Assembly: GCA_001777915.1 (NCBI GenBank)
Contig: MFFN01000001.1
Span: 1 to 64,000 of the forward strand
DNA from: Candidatus Edwardsbacteria bacterium RifOxyA12_full_54_48
GTDB lineage: Bacteria > Edwardsbacteria > AC1 > EtOH8
Direction of reading: 5' to 3'
Length of the DNA stretch: 64,000 bases
The position numbers and the translations under genes are program-made. The notes beneath the pieces are model-generated. The model did no database searches. It was not told where the DNA came from and saw only the letters and a program-made list of their open reading frames with translations. The number at the start of each line of letters is the position of its first letter. Within the stretch, counting starts at the first letter, position 1. Shown here piece after piece: positions 16,311 through 26,350 of this stretch.

Positions 16311-17720
16311 ATGTCCAACGATAGCAGCAAACTGATGCTGGAGAATAAAAGCGTCTGGGAGCGGGCCGACGCCAAACTGCGGGAAAGATATTTCGGCTTT
16401 GCCAGGGAATACGCCGGGTTTCTGGATGCCGGCCGCACCGAAAGACTGGCGGTGGAACGCCTGAAGGAGCTGGCCGAGCAGCAGGGCTTCCTGCCGGTGG
16501 AGAAGGTCAAGTCCTGGAAGGCCGGGCAGAAGGTCTATGCCATCAACCGCGGCAAGAACATCTTCCTGGCGGTGCTGGGACAGGAACCTCTGGAGAACGG
16601 CGCCAACCTGGTGGCCTCCCACCTGGACGTGCCCCGGCTGGACCTGAAACAAAGGCCGCTGTATCAGGATGACGAACTGGGACAGGCCCTGCTGCGCACC
16701 CATTATTACGGCGGGGTCAAGAAGTACCAGTGGGTGAACATCCCGCTGGGGCTGTACGGCAAGGTGATACTGCGAAACGGCCAGGAGGTGGACCTGGCCA
16801 TCGGCCACGACGACGATGATCCCTGTTTCGTGATCACCGACATCCTGCCCCATCTCAACAAGAAGGAACAGGCCGACCGCAAATCCGGGGAGACCATCAA
16901 GGGTGAGGAGCTGGTGGTGCTGTGCGGCGGGATCCCGGTGGACGACGCCGAGGCCAAGAGCCGGGTCAAGCTGGCGGTGCTGGAGCACCTGAACAAGAAA
17001 TACGGGATGGAAGAGGAGGACCTGATCAGCTCCGAGATCGAGATGGTGCCGCTGATCAAATCCCGCTTCATCGGATTCGACAGAAGCTTCCTGGGGGGCT
17101 ACGGCCACGATGACCGGGTCTGCAGCTATACCTCGGCCCGGGCCATCTTCGACGTCAGGGATCCCAAGAAGACAGTAGTGGCGGCCTGCGTGGACAAGGA
17201 GGAGATCGGCTCCGAGGGAAACACCGGGATGCAGGCCATGTTCCTGTGGAACTTTTTGGGCGACCTGATGGCCCTGAACAAGCCGGATTATTCCGAGGCG
17301 GCCCTCCGGAGATGCCTGTCCCGCTCCCGGGTGCTCTCGGCCGACACCAATGCCGCGGTGGAGCCAAATTTCAAGGGGGTGCATGAGATGTCCAACGCCG
17401 GCCGGGCGGGCTACGGCCTGATGATGATCAAATACACCGGGCACGGCGGAAAGAGCGGGGCCAGCGACGCCAACGCCGAGTTCGTGGGCTGGGTCAGGAA
17501 GATATTCAACGATAACCACATCCCCTGGCAATGCGGCGCCATGGGCAAGGTGGACGAGGGCGGCGGCGGCACGGTGGCCAAATTCCTGGCCAAGCTGGGG
17601 ATGGAGGTGCTGGACTGCGGCCCGGCGGTGATGTCCCTGCATTCGCCCTTCGAGGTGGTATCGGTGGCCGATATCTATGCCAGCTACCAGGGCTACCTGG
17701 CGTTTTACCAGGCGGGTTGA
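16311..17720 (+). CDS. M18 family aminopeptidase
   Basis: 469 residues of the aspartyl aminopeptidase (M18) family, cytoplasmic di-zinc enzymes that form large tetrahedral complexes. The metal and catalytic motifs are SHLDVPRLD (about 103-111), GHDDRVCSY (about 265), DKEEIGSEGNTG (about 295-306) and the last histidine in SLHSPFEVVS (about 442-451). Length is normal. A clear ribosome site (TGGGGG, 16298-16303) precedes the ATG, 31 bp after trigger factor. Probably works on peptides from general protein turnover. Confidence 0.93.
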   Translation: MSNDSSKLMLENKSVWERADAKLRERYFGFAREYAGFLDAGRTERLAVERLKELAEQQGFLPVEKVKSWKAGQKVYAINRGKNIFLAVLGQEPLENGANLVASHLDVPRLDLKQRPLYQDDELGQALLRTHYYGGVKKYQWVNIPLGLYGKVILRNGQEVDLAIGHDDDDPCFVITDILPHLNKKEQADRKSGETIKGEELVVLCGGIPVDDAEAKSRVKLAVLEHLNKKYGMEEEDLISSEIEMVPLIKSRFIGFDRSFLGGYGHDDRVCSYTSARAIFDVRDPKKTVVAACVDKEEIGSEGNTGMQAMFLWNFLGDLMALNKPDYSEAALRRCLSRSRVLSADTNAAVEPNFKGVHEMSNAGRAGYGLMMIKYTGHGGKSGASDANAEFVGWVRKIFNDNHIPWQCGAMGKVDEGGGGTVAKFLAKLGMEVLDCGPAVMSLHSPFEVVSVADIYASYQGYLAFYQAG

Positions 17721-17798
17721 CGATGGTCGGTCGCCAAAATACAAAACAAGCGATAAGTTAATCTAAAAATCAGGAATAAAACAGGGAGATAAGCGGAT

Positions 17799-19613
17799 AT
17801 GATAATGAAGGCAATGCGCAGCCAGATGAAGGTGATCATGTGGATCGTGGCCGTGGCCATGGTGGTGGGCTTCGGGTTCATCATTACCGGGACCGGCGGG
17901 AACCTGGGCAAGAGCCAGAGCAAGCTGGCCCAGGGCATCGTGGGCGAGGTTGACGGACAGTCCATCAGCCTGCGGCAATACCAGGAGATATACCGGCAGA
18001 ACCTGCAGAACTACCGCCAGCAGTCGGGCGGCGAGCCGGATGAGGCCACCGCCAAGCAGATAGAGAACCAGACCTGGCAGTCGCTGGTGGAGGAGATGCT
18101 GTTGCAGCAGGCCTACCGCAAGCTGGGAATAAAGACCTTTGATGAAGAAGTGGTCAGCATTATCAGGAACAGCCCGCCCCAGGAGCTGAGGGGCAACGAA
18201 AACCTGATGACCAACGGGGTTTTCGACATCCAGAAATACCATGCCTTTATCAGCCATCCCCAGAGCATGCCCTGGCTGCTGGATTACGAAATCCAGATCA
18301 AAAAGCAGCTGCCCCTGCAAAAACTGAGGCTGCAGCTGGTGGCCGGCATCCGGGTCACCGACCAGGAGCTCAAGGAGGCCTTCATTGACAAATTTGACCG
18401 GGTCAGGGCCAGCTATATAGCCATCCCCTTGGGGGCTTTTTACAACCCCAACCAGGAGATATCCCAAGACCGGATCGCCGGATATTACCAGGAGCACCGT
18501 TCAGAATACCAGGCTCCGGAGAGGGCCAACCTGGAGTTCGTGGCCTTTGCCCACAGCCCCACCGAAAAGGACCTTCAGGCCGTCAAGGACCGGATAGGGG
18601 AGATATACCAGGAGGCCAGGACCCCGGGGGCCGATTTCGCCGAACTGGCCATGACCTACTCCGAGGATCCGGGAACCACCGAAAAGGGCGGAGACCTGGG
18701 TTTCTTCGGCCGGGGGCAGATGATCCCCGAGTTCGAGAAGGTGGCTTTCGAAATGGCGCCGGGGAAGGTATCCCCGCCCTTCCAGACCCAGTTCGGGTGG
18801 CATATAGTCAAGGTGGAGGAGAAGAAGACCGAGCAGGGGAAGCCCATGGTCCGGGCCAGGCACATCCTGCTTCGCATCAAGGCCAGCGAGGAGACCCTGG
18901 CCGACCTGCGGATCAAATCCGATATCTTCAACGATGCTGTCAAGGAGCAGGGATTTGAAAAGGCCGCCGCCGAGCAGGGATTGGAGATCGTCAAGACCGG
19001 CTTCTTCCCCAGGGGTTTTTATGTGCCCCGACTGGGCTCTATGCCGGAGTTGGTTAATTTTGCCTTCGACGAGAGCCAGGGGAGCGTCAGCCCGGTGCTG
19101 GACAACGGGCAGAGCTATGTGGTGGCCAGGATACTGGACCGCCAGAAGAAGGGCATCAAGCCACTGGCCGAGGTGGAGCAGCTGATAAGGTCCAAGATAT
19201 TGATGGAGATGGCCAAAGCCGAGGCCCAGGCCATGGCTCAGAACCTTCGTTCCCAGATCGCAAATCCCGGCGAGCTGGAGAAGGCGGCCAAAGCCGCCAA
19301 TGCCAAGCTGGAGACCACCGGCGAATTCAGCCGGGCTGATTTCCTGCCCAACGTGGGGAACCAGAACGAATTCTTCGCCGCCGCTTTTTCCCTGGCCCCG
19401 GGAACGGTGTCGGGCCCGGTGGCCACCGACCAGGCGGTCTATATCATCCGGGTGGACAGCCACAATCCCATCAACCAGGAGCTGTTCAACCAGGAGGCCG
19501 GGAAGCTGGAGCAGGAATTGATACAGAAGAAACAGAATGAGGCCATTCAGAACTGGTACCAGAGCCTGCAGAATAACGCCAATATCCGGGATTACCGGGT
19601 GGCCGGGATGTAG
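17799..19613 (+). CDS. PpiD/SurA-like periplasmic peptidylprolyl isomerase
   Basis: 604 residues. One N-terminal membrane anchor (VIMWIVAVAMVVGFGFIIT, about 12-30) followed by a SurA_N-type helical chaperone domain (VDGQSISLRQYQEIYRQNLQ), a PpiC-type parvulin domain (about 230-345, with DPGTTEKGGDLGFFGRGQMI and FGWHIVKVEE), and a second degenerate parvulin-like repeat to about 450 (starting ARHILLRI). The layout is that of PpiD, an inner-membrane-anchored foldase facing the periplasm that assists outer-membrane proteins, such as the LptD- and OmpA-like proteins here. The ATG at 17799 is close to a GGGAGATAAG site. Confidence 0.88.
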   Translation: MIMKAMRSQMKVIMWIVAVAMVVGFGFIITGTGGNLGKSQSKLAQGIVGEVDGQSISLRQYQEIYRQNLQNYRQQSGGEPDEATAKQIENQTWQSLVEEMLLQQAYRKLGIKTFDEEVVSIIRNSPPQELRGNENLMTNGVFDIQKYHAFISHPQSMPWLLDYEIQIKKQLPLQKLRLQLVAGIRVTDQELKEAFIDKFDRVRASYIAIPLGAFYNPNQEISQDRIAGYYQEHRSEYQAPERANLEFVAFAHSPTEKDLQAVKDRIGEIYQEARTPGADFAELAMTYSEDPGTTEKGGDLGFFGRGQMIPEFEKVAFEMAPGKVSPPFQTQFGWHIVKVEEKKTEQGKPMVRARHILLRIKASEETLADLRIKSDIFNDAVKEQGFEKAAAEQGLEIVKTGFFPRGFYVPRLGSMPELVNFAFDESQGSVSPVLDNGQSYVVARILDRQKKGIKPLAEVEQLIRSKILMEMAKAEAQAMAQNLRSQIANPGELEKAAKAANAKLETTGEFSRADFLPNVGNQNEFFAAAFSLAPGTVSGPVATDQAVYIIRVDSHNPINQELFNQEAGKLEQELIQKKQNEAIQNWYQSLQNNANIRDYRVAGM

Positions 19614-19647
19614 CTTAGCTATCAGCTGATAGTTGTCAGGCAACAGA

Positions 19648-19680
19648 AGAGCCGGAGTCTTAAGACTCCGGCTCTTTATA
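19648..19680 (+). terminator. Intrinsic terminator after ppiD-like gene
   Basis: A perfect 13-bp inverted repeat (AGAGCCGGAGTCT / AGACTCCGGCTCT) with a 2-nt loop, followed by TTATATTTT. A strong hairpin 35 bp after the stop codon. Confidence 0.8.
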
Positions 19681-19698
19681 TTTTGCCCATAAAAAAGC

Positions 19699-19727
19699 TT
19701 GACGTGAATGTTATCTTGTAATATTCT
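19699..19727 (+). promoter_or_regulatory. Sigma-70-like promoter of the AT-rich orphan gene
   Basis: TTGACG (19699-19704), 17-bp spacer, TATTCT (19722-19727), with a leader of about 65 nt before the ATG at 19799. It follows the terminator of the previous operon, so the AT-rich gene is an independent unit. Confidence 0.5.
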
Positions 19728-19798
19728 TATAGGGTAGTGACGAGTTCTTATCTCCTCTCATAAAAAGTAAGAAATATAATCATAAAAGGAAAACGGAA

Positions 19799-21034
19799 AT
19801 GAAACGGTTTAAAATCGTAATGACAATATTCGTGACATTAGCAATATTGTTTGGCATTAAGACGTATGCTCAAAAAGCACCGATGGATTCTTTAACCAAG
19901 GCCATAAAGAGTAATATGCATACTGTGCAGCTTGCCATTGAGGATTGTGCCCTTCGCCACGGCGGTATTTACCCTTCATCAGTGAAGGATGTTATAACGC
20001 TTTTACCGAAAAAATTTACCAATCCCTGCAACACAAAACTCCCAGCAGTAGCAGATGGCGAGAGCGATATCCCCGGGCAAGCGATGTACATTTCTGGGGG
20101 GCCAAATAATTATACTGTCTTAGGGAATGACGAGCGCGGCCAAAGGATGAAGTTGAGACTGGCAGGAGCGCCTGTTAACCGGACTGTAATTCAGAAGCCA
20201 TTGAAGGAAGTTGCTAAAAACACAGCTTCTGAGGCAGACAGCCTGCCGGAAAAGTATGTTAAAAAAGTTTTGATCGAAGCCAAGTGGGGTGATAAACCAG
20301 GAGAATTTAAATTAGATCCCATTAATGAAACACATGAGTGGAAAACATTTATAGCACTTGACAAATGGTATAATATATATATAGTTGACCCTAATAATTT
20401 CAGAATAAATATATTTAATAAAGAAGGTAATTTTAAAAAAGCTGTACAATTATCTGAAAAAGAAAGGATAATAATAACAGGCATTGCTGTTGATCCCAGA
20501 GAGCATATATTTATAACCTCTTCTGCACCAATAAGTGGTCAAGTAATTATAGAGATAAACAGAAAAAGTCAGATTATTGATAAATTTGAATTACCAGGCG
20601 TTTGGGTTGGCCTTTCGAAATTTAGCGAAGACAGTGAAGGGAATATTTATGTACGTAGACGCAGAACGGATTCTATTTCTGTACCGTTATCTTTGGCAAG
20701 TAAACGAAAAGACAGTAAGGACGTAATTAATAAAATAAAGGAATTAAAATTATTAAAAAATCATTCTAAAGAAAAAATAACAAAATGCGGTTTAATTGCT
20801 TCTGTAGATAATACAGGACAAATTATTTTTAAAGATAAAAAAGGTGAAACTTTATTTAGTAAAAGACAATATGATATAGTTGATAATCATTCGTTTAATT
20901 ACAAACATTATAATGATATCATGGCGACAGCTATTGCTATTGTTGATGACAATGGAAATTTCTATATAGTCCAAGGGACAGCACAAGGGCTTCAGGTGCT
21001 AAAATGCACCCCCCAGTTCGAAGAATTAAAATGA
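19799..21034 (+). CDS. Exported protein with pseudopilin-like N-terminal region and beta-propeller-like body
   Basis: 411 residues, not assigned to a named family. An N-terminal signal peptide (MKRFKIVMTIFVTLAILFGI, then KTYAQ) is followed at about 30-90 by a segment like the C-terminal part of GspG-type pseudopilins (IKSNMHTVQLAIEDCALRHG, GIYPSS, NPCN), including a likely Cys pair. From about 135 the sequence has repeated WYNIYIVDPNN / IAVDPREHIFI / GNIYVRR / GNFYIVQ units, suggesting an NHL-type beta-propeller. The second half is much more AT-rich than the neighbours. The ATG is preceded by AAAGGAAAA. It may be a surface or fibre-associated protein; foreign origin is inferred from composition. 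Confidence 0.6.
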   Translation: MKRFKIVMTIFVTLAILFGIKTYAQKAPMDSLTKAIKSNMHTVQLAIEDCALRHGGIYPSSVKDVITLLPKKFTNPCNTKLPAVADGESDIPGQAMYISGGPNNYTVLGNDERGQRMKLRLAGAPVNRTVIQKPLKEVAKNTASEADSLPEKYVKKVLIEAKWGDKPGEFKLDPINETHEWKTFIALDKWYNIYIVDPNNFRINIFNKEGNFKKAVQLSEKERIIITGIAVDPREHIFITSSAPISGQVIIEINRKSQIIDKFELPGVWVGLSKFSEDSEGNIYVRRRRTDSISVPLSLASKRKDSKDVINKIKELKLLKNHSKEKITKCGLIASVDNTGQIIFKDKKGETLFSKRQYDIVDNHSFNYKHYNDIMATAIAIVDDNGNFYIVQGTAQGLQVLKCTPQFEELK

Positions 21035-21126
21035 ATAAGAAGTTATCCAGCTTGATTTTGTGCCTTTTATTGCTTTTGTCAAGCAGTTTTGGCGGAACAA
21101 AAAAGCCAGACTATGTCTGGCTTTAA
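21031..21126 (+). pseudogene. Orphan signal-peptide ORF truncated by a duplicated tRNA terminator
   Basis: A 31-codon ORF starting with ATGA overlap on the preceding stop. The first about 22 residues form a signal peptide (MNKKLSSLILCLLLLLSSSF). The frame then runs directly into a copy of the tRNA-Met terminator hairpin, which encodes KKPDYVWL and a stop. The mature part of the protein is missing, so this is the 5' stump of an exported protein that was coupled to the preceding gene. A real 31-residue peptide cannot be excluded. Confidence 0.55.
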
Positions 21127-21152
21127 TTTTTCTGGTAGCGGCTCAGGGATTT
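21099..21152 (-). repeat. Duplicated tRNA-Met 3' end plus terminator (copy 1)
   Basis: The hairpin AAAGCCAGA-CTATG-TCTGGCTTT (21102-21124) and, after 8 bases, TGGTAGCGGCTCAGGGATTT (21133-21152) repeat the terminator and last 20 nt of the intact tRNA-Met at 21293-21349. The orientation is the same. The 140 bp between this copy and the second hairpin hold no gene. They contain an imperfect inverted pair TCCGCCGGCG / CGTCGGCGGA (21153-21162, 21226-21235) and a second tRNA-like fragment GAACCCCGGAC close to 21280, so the locus looks like a disrupted tRNA copy. Confidence 0.7.
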
Positions 21153-21292
21153 TCCGCCGGCGCCATAAATGTCCCAGCGCTGACAGTAGTCCGCCGTAGG
21201 AGGACAGGAATGATTATCTGCCAAGCGTCGGCGGACCCGCCGTCGCCTTACTTTGAAGCCGGGTTGCCGGAGGGGAACCCCGGACGATCAAT

Positions 21293-21320
21293 AAAAAAAG
21301 CCAGACATATGTCTGGCTTT
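21293..21320 (-). terminator. Intrinsic terminator of the minus-strand tRNA pair
   Basis: The inverted repeat AAAGCCAGACAT / ATGTCTGGCTTT (21297-21320) with an A-run on the plus strand (21293-21299), which is a U-run on the minus-strand transcript. It lies 10 bp beyond the tRNA-Met CCA end. Confidence 0.75.
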
Positions 21321-21329
21321 GGTATTTTC

Positions 21330-21406
21330 TGGTAGCGGCTCAGGGATTTGAACCCCGGACACGCGGATTATGATTCCGCTGCTCTAACCAACTGAGCTAA
21401 GCCGCC
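21330..21406 (-). tRNA. tRNA-Met (anticodon CAT, elongator type)
   Basis: 77 nt with encoded CCA. On the minus strand the acceptor GGCGGCT pairs with AGCCGCT; the anticodon stem GCGGA/TCCGC encloses the loop ATCATAA with CAT. The T arm is CCGGGGTTCAAATCCCTG. It has the TTAGCTCAG D-arm of elongator tRNAs rather than initiator features. A lysidine-modified tRNA-Ile(CAT) is an alternative because it has the same anticodon; overall similarity favours Met. Confidence 0.88.
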
Positions 21407-21479
21407 ACTATCGGGGGACATTTAAAAACCCCAGTAAAGTTTCTAGTGCCTCTAAACTCATTACTAGGGCCTATATTTA

Positions 21480-21556
21480 TGGTAGCGGGGGGAGGATTCG
21501 AACCTCCGACCTTTGGGTTATGGGCCCAACGAGCTACCAGGCTGCTCCACCCCGCG
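21480..21556 (-). tRNA. Initiator tRNA-fMet (anticodon CAT)
   Basis: 77 nt with encoded CCA. On the minus strand it starts CGCGGGGTGGAGCAGCCTGG, the classical initiator D-arm with a mismatched first pair (C1-A72 type), and has three G-C pairs in the anticodon stem around loop CCATAAC. It is transcribed before tRNA-Met from a common promoter at 21581-21609. Confidence 0.95.
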
Positions 21557-21580
21557 ACGTTTATTAAGATCGACCATGCA

Positions 21581-21609
21581 ATGATACCAAAGAACCGGCC
21601 CAAAGTCAA
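21581..21609 (-). promoter_or_regulatory. Promoter of the fMet/Met tRNA pair
   Basis: Read on the minus strand: TTGACT (plus-strand 21604-21609), 17-bp spacer, TATCAT (21581-21586). The -35 box overlaps the last codons of the ftsB-like gene upstream. Confidence 0.65.
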
Positions 21610-21932
21610 GGTCTTTTCTTGAGCGAGTCGGCCGGGTAGAAACGGTACGAGGTCTCTCCGGCCCTGGTCATCCCCAGCTTCTCCCGGGCCTGGGATTCCA
21701 GATAAAAGCTGTCGGTCTTCAGACGCCTGATCTCCCGGCACAGGATCTCGCTGTGGGCCAGGTTGGCCAGCATCTCCTTTTTTATCCGCTTCTGCTGGCG
21801 GTCCACCCGGAGCATGGTAATCCAGCCGTAGCGTCCCATCCCGAACATCAGGATCACGATCACAAACGAGGATATCACCAGGGCCAGAACGGCCTTGGTG
21901 GAGCTGCTCCTATGTGCGCCGGAACGGGGCAT
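21606..21932 (-). CDS. Septum formation initiator family protein (FtsB/DivIC-like)
   Basis: 108 residues: a short cytoplasmic tail, one membrane helix (about 14-34, VLALVISSFVIVILMFGMGR), a coiled coil (VDRQQKRIKKEMLANLAHSE) and the family ending (YLESQAREKLGMTRAGETSYRF). This is the layout of FtsB/DivIC, which with FtsL and FtsQ bridges the septal synthase and the Z-ring. It follows eno on the minus strand by 9 bp, a pairing found in many bacteria, and this supports the call. Confidence 0.88.
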   Translation of the reverse strand: MPRSGAHRSSSTKAVLALVISSFVIVILMFGMGRYGWITMLRVDRQQKRIKKEMLANLAHSEILCREIRRLKTDSFYLESQAREKLGMTRAGETSYRFYPADSLKKRP

Positions 21933-21941
21933 GGTGCTGTA

Positions 21942-23965
<2,024 letters not shown>

Positions 23966-24049
23966 CTTGACATTTTCAAATATTTCATGCTAATGTTATC
24001 AACAGGTAAGACTATAGCATATGGTTTATTAAAAGGCAATATATTTTTA

Positions 24050-24078
24050 TTGACATTTGCCGCCGGTATGCATAAAAT
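24050..24078 (+). promoter_or_regulatory. Sigma-70-like promoter of the lipoprotein pair
   Basis: TTGACA (24050-24055), 17-bp spacer, TAAAAT (24073-24078). It covers the in-frame ATG at 24069, so translation must begin at the ATG at 24108. Confidence 0.7.
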
Positions 24079-24107
24079 GGATTATCGACATTTCGAATGA
24101 GGGTAAA

Positions 24108-24788
24108 ATGAAACAGAAAGCGTGGGCCAAGTGCACAGCGATGGTCCTGACACTGACGATTATGGCCGCCCTGGGCTGCGGCAAAAAAAAGGCCGCTGTC
24201 TCCCAGGGCATAACCCCCAATGTCCTGAACTTTTATATCCTGCATCAGGAGATAGGAGCCATCAGGGGCAAGGTCGGAGCTTCGACCCCCGAGCAGAAGG
24301 CCCAATACCTTCCCAGTTATAACGAGCTTATCGGCCGCAGCCAGAAGATGATCCAGGACAACCAAACCTCCCAGGAATTGAAAAAATATCCGGCCATAGA
24401 TGCGGCCATGGATTCCTGCCTTAATGCCGGGGTGGCATTCCTCATCCTGGAGGCCAAGGCGGTTGAGACCATCAGCAGGCTGGCTGATGTAAAACAGCAG
24501 TTGTCCGATCTCAGGCAATCAACCAGGAACAACAGCCTGCTGGCCAAGAAACAAAAGCCCAAGATGGACGCCCTGGCCAAACAGCAGGCCAGCCTGCAGA
24601 AACAGCTTGACGGCCATAAGCCGGGCTTAAGCCGAAACAGCCAGACCTGCCGGGCCTTATTGAAAAGCTACAACAACCTGGTTTTGCAGGGAAAGATACT
24701 GGAATACACCAACGATGTAAAATTGTTTGCCTTGTTCTCCTGGGAAAAGCCGGCCCCGGTCAAAACGGTAAAGAAAAAGCGGAAATGA
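24108..24788 (+). CDS. Lipoprotein with coiled coil, unknown function
   Basis: 226 residues from the ATG at 24108, chosen because it lies about 24 bp after the predicted transcription start and carries a GAGGG site. The signal peptide ends in the lipobox AALGC (cysteine at about 23), so LspA would process it. The body is helical and Gln/Lys-rich: heptad-like stretches occur around TISRLADVKQQLSDLRQS and LAKQQASLQKQLDGHK. A basic tail (VKTVKKKRK) ends it. No family recognised. The stop overlaps the start of the next lipoprotein (ATGA), so both are made together. Confidence 0.7.
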   Translation: MKQKAWAKCTAMVLTLTIMAALGCGKKKAAVSQGITPNVLNFYILHQEIGAIRGKVGASTPEQKAQYLPSYNELIGRSQKMIQDNQTSQELKKYPAIDAAMDSCLNAGVAFLILEAKAVETISRLADVKQQLSDLRQSTRNNSLLAKKQKPKMDALAKQQASLQKQLDGHKPGLSRNSQTCRALLKSYNNLVLQGKILEYTNDVKLFALFSWEKPAPVKTVKKKRK

Positions 24789-25960
24789 GCCGGTTGATAA
24801 GGGCCGCCACGGTCTCGCTCCTGATATTCGCTGCTTTGGGCTGCGGAGACCGCAGGGCCGTAAGCAAAGGCCGGGAGTTCCTGGAGATGGGCGATCTCTC
24901 CCGAGCCCTGGCTCAATTCGAACAGGCCGTGTCCCACAATCCCCGTAACGCCCTCGCCCACTATCTGCTGGCCAGAACCTACTGCCTGTGCGACTCGGCG
25001 GCACTGGCCATAAAGGAATATTCCCTGCTGGCGCAGCTGGACCGGGAGATGGCTGACGACACCTTGCTGCGCCAGAGGATATCACTGTACCTGGGGCTGG
25101 AGCCCTACCCTTCGCTCAGGCTGACCGGGGCCAAAGGCAATGACGCCTTTCCCTGCATCTCGGGGGATGGGAAAAGGATCGCCTTTTCCTCCAAACGGGA
25201 CGGCAATGCCGAACTTTACATCATGTCCGGCGACGGCGGGGACCAGCAGAGGCTCACCAGCCACCCGGCGGTGGATTACGGGCCGTCGTTCTCGCCCGAT
25301 GGCAGCAAACTGCTGTTCGTCTCCGACCGCGAGGGCAACGATGAGGTATATCTCTACGACCTGTCCGCCAAAAAGGAAACCAGGCTGACCTACAGCAAAA
25401 GCGATGACTGGCTGCCATGCTTTTCGCCCGACGGCCAGGAGGTCTTCTGGGTCTCCGACCGCTCGGGCAGATATGCCGTGTGGAGGATGTCCCTGGGGGC
25501 CGGCAACCCCGAAAAAGAAAACTCACCCCAGGTTCTTTTTGAGGATCAGACCGGAGAGGTGGCCTATTTCGGGCTCTGCTCCGGCCGCCTGGTGGTGCAG
25601 AGAGAGAGCCAGAACCAAAGCTTCCTGCTGTCGGTTGATATCAGCGACGGCCGGACGGCCGAGATCGATATTCCGTCATTTCGTTCGGGGATACCGACCA
25701 TAGTTCTGCCGGATGGCAGATCCATAGCCTATGTCTCTGCCTGTGACGGCAACGACGAGATCTATCTCTACCAGCCGGATCAGAAGCGTTCCCTCAGGCT
25801 GACCAACAATGCTTCGGAGGATTTCGTCTTCGGCTTCACCCCCGATGGCAAAAAGATGCTGTACGATTCGGACCGGGGCGGCGACCGCGATGTCTACCTG
25901 ATGCAGCTGGACAGGCTGATCGCCCGGGATCAATTGCTGAGCAGGATCACCAAACTTTAA
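24785..25960 (+). CDS. Lipoprotein with TPR-like and TolB/PD40 beta-propeller domains
   Basis: 391 residues. Signal peptide with lipobox AALGC; then a short TPR-like pair (about 27-95, SRALAQFEQAVSHNPRNALA), then a six-bladed WD40-like (PD40/TolB) propeller with repeated FSPDG blades such as FPCISGDGKRIAFSSKRDG, YGPSFSPDGSKLLFVSDREG and FGFTPDGKKMLYDSDRGG. TolB-type propellers bind other envelope proteins; this one is not TolB itself, as it lacks the TolB N-domain and tol neighbours. Coupled to the coiled-coil lipoprotein by ATGA, suggesting that the two interact. Confidence 0.82.
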   Translation: MSRLIRAATVSLLIFAALGCGDRRAVSKGREFLEMGDLSRALAQFEQAVSHNPRNALAHYLLARTYCLCDSAALAIKEYSLLAQLDREMADDTLLRQRISLYLGLEPYPSLRLTGAKGNDAFPCISGDGKRIAFSSKRDGNAELYIMSGDGGDQQRLTSHPAVDYGPSFSPDGSKLLFVSDREGNDEVYLYDLSAKKETRLTYSKSDDWLPCFSPDGQEVFWVSDRSGRYAVWRMSLGAGNPEKENSPQVLFEDQTGEVAYFGLCSGRLVVQRESQNQSFLLSVDISDGRTAEIDIPSFRSGIPTIVLPDGRSIAYVSACDGNDEIYLYQPDQKRSLRLTNNASEDFVFGFTPDGKKMLYDSDRGGDRDVYLMQLDRLIARDQLLSRITKL

Positions 25961-25987
25961 TACAAAAAACACAATGGCGAGGGCATC

Positions 25988-26182
25988 ATGAAGCTCAAGT
26001 GCAACGTTTGCGGCTACATCTACGATCCGGAGGCCGGCGACCCCGACGGAGACGTCAGGCCGGGAACATATTTTGACAATCTTCCGCTGGACTGGGTCTG
26101 CCCGGACTGTGGCGCGTCGCAGGATATTTTCGAGATCATCGACGACGATTTTGAGGAGGAAGGCGGGGAGGAGGATGAGTAG
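25988..26182 (+). CDS. Rubredoxin
   Basis: 64 residues. The two iron-binding CxxCG/CxxCG knuckles are [17 protein letters not shown] (Cys 5 and 8) and [14 protein letters not shown] (Cys 38 and 41). The spacing and the aromatic residues (Y11, W36) match classical rubredoxins, small one-electron carriers of anaerobes. The end is very acidic. A GGCGAGGG site precedes the ATG. Not obviously co-transcribed with an oxidase or reductase; the MBL-fold gene follows after 168 bp. Confidence 0.95.
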   Translation: MKLKCNVCGYIYDPEAGDPDGDVRPGTYFDNLPLDWVCPDCGASQDIFEIIDDDFEEEGGEEDE

Positions 26183-26350
26183 TCCTCTTCCCGTTTCTTT
26201 TTCGGAAGCAAGGGGCAAGCAGCCACAATATCATCCGGCCAGTCAGCGATGCCTTCGGCCGGGGGATGGGGCTGGCGATGAAAATCTGTCTGAAATACCA
26301 GGAGATATAAATTTTGTCGGTTATATAGTTAATACAACTGGGAGGGACGA

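Noticed and set aside
16293-17744. Long minus-strand open frame (483 codons) opposite the M18 aminopeptidase gene
   Set aside because: Its length comes from the GC-rich codon pattern of the plus-strand gene; the translation is rich in His, Leu, Gly, Gln and Val with no family motif, while the plus-strand protein has all M18 motifs.
21152-21293. A complete integrated element between the two tRNA-Met 3' copies
   Set aside because: Only about 140 bp lie between them, with no integrase or other gene; at most it is a deletion scar.
24057-24107. Upstream start for the coiled-coil lipoprotein
   Set aside because: This stretch overlaps the predicted promoter and would put 17 residues before a good signal peptide.
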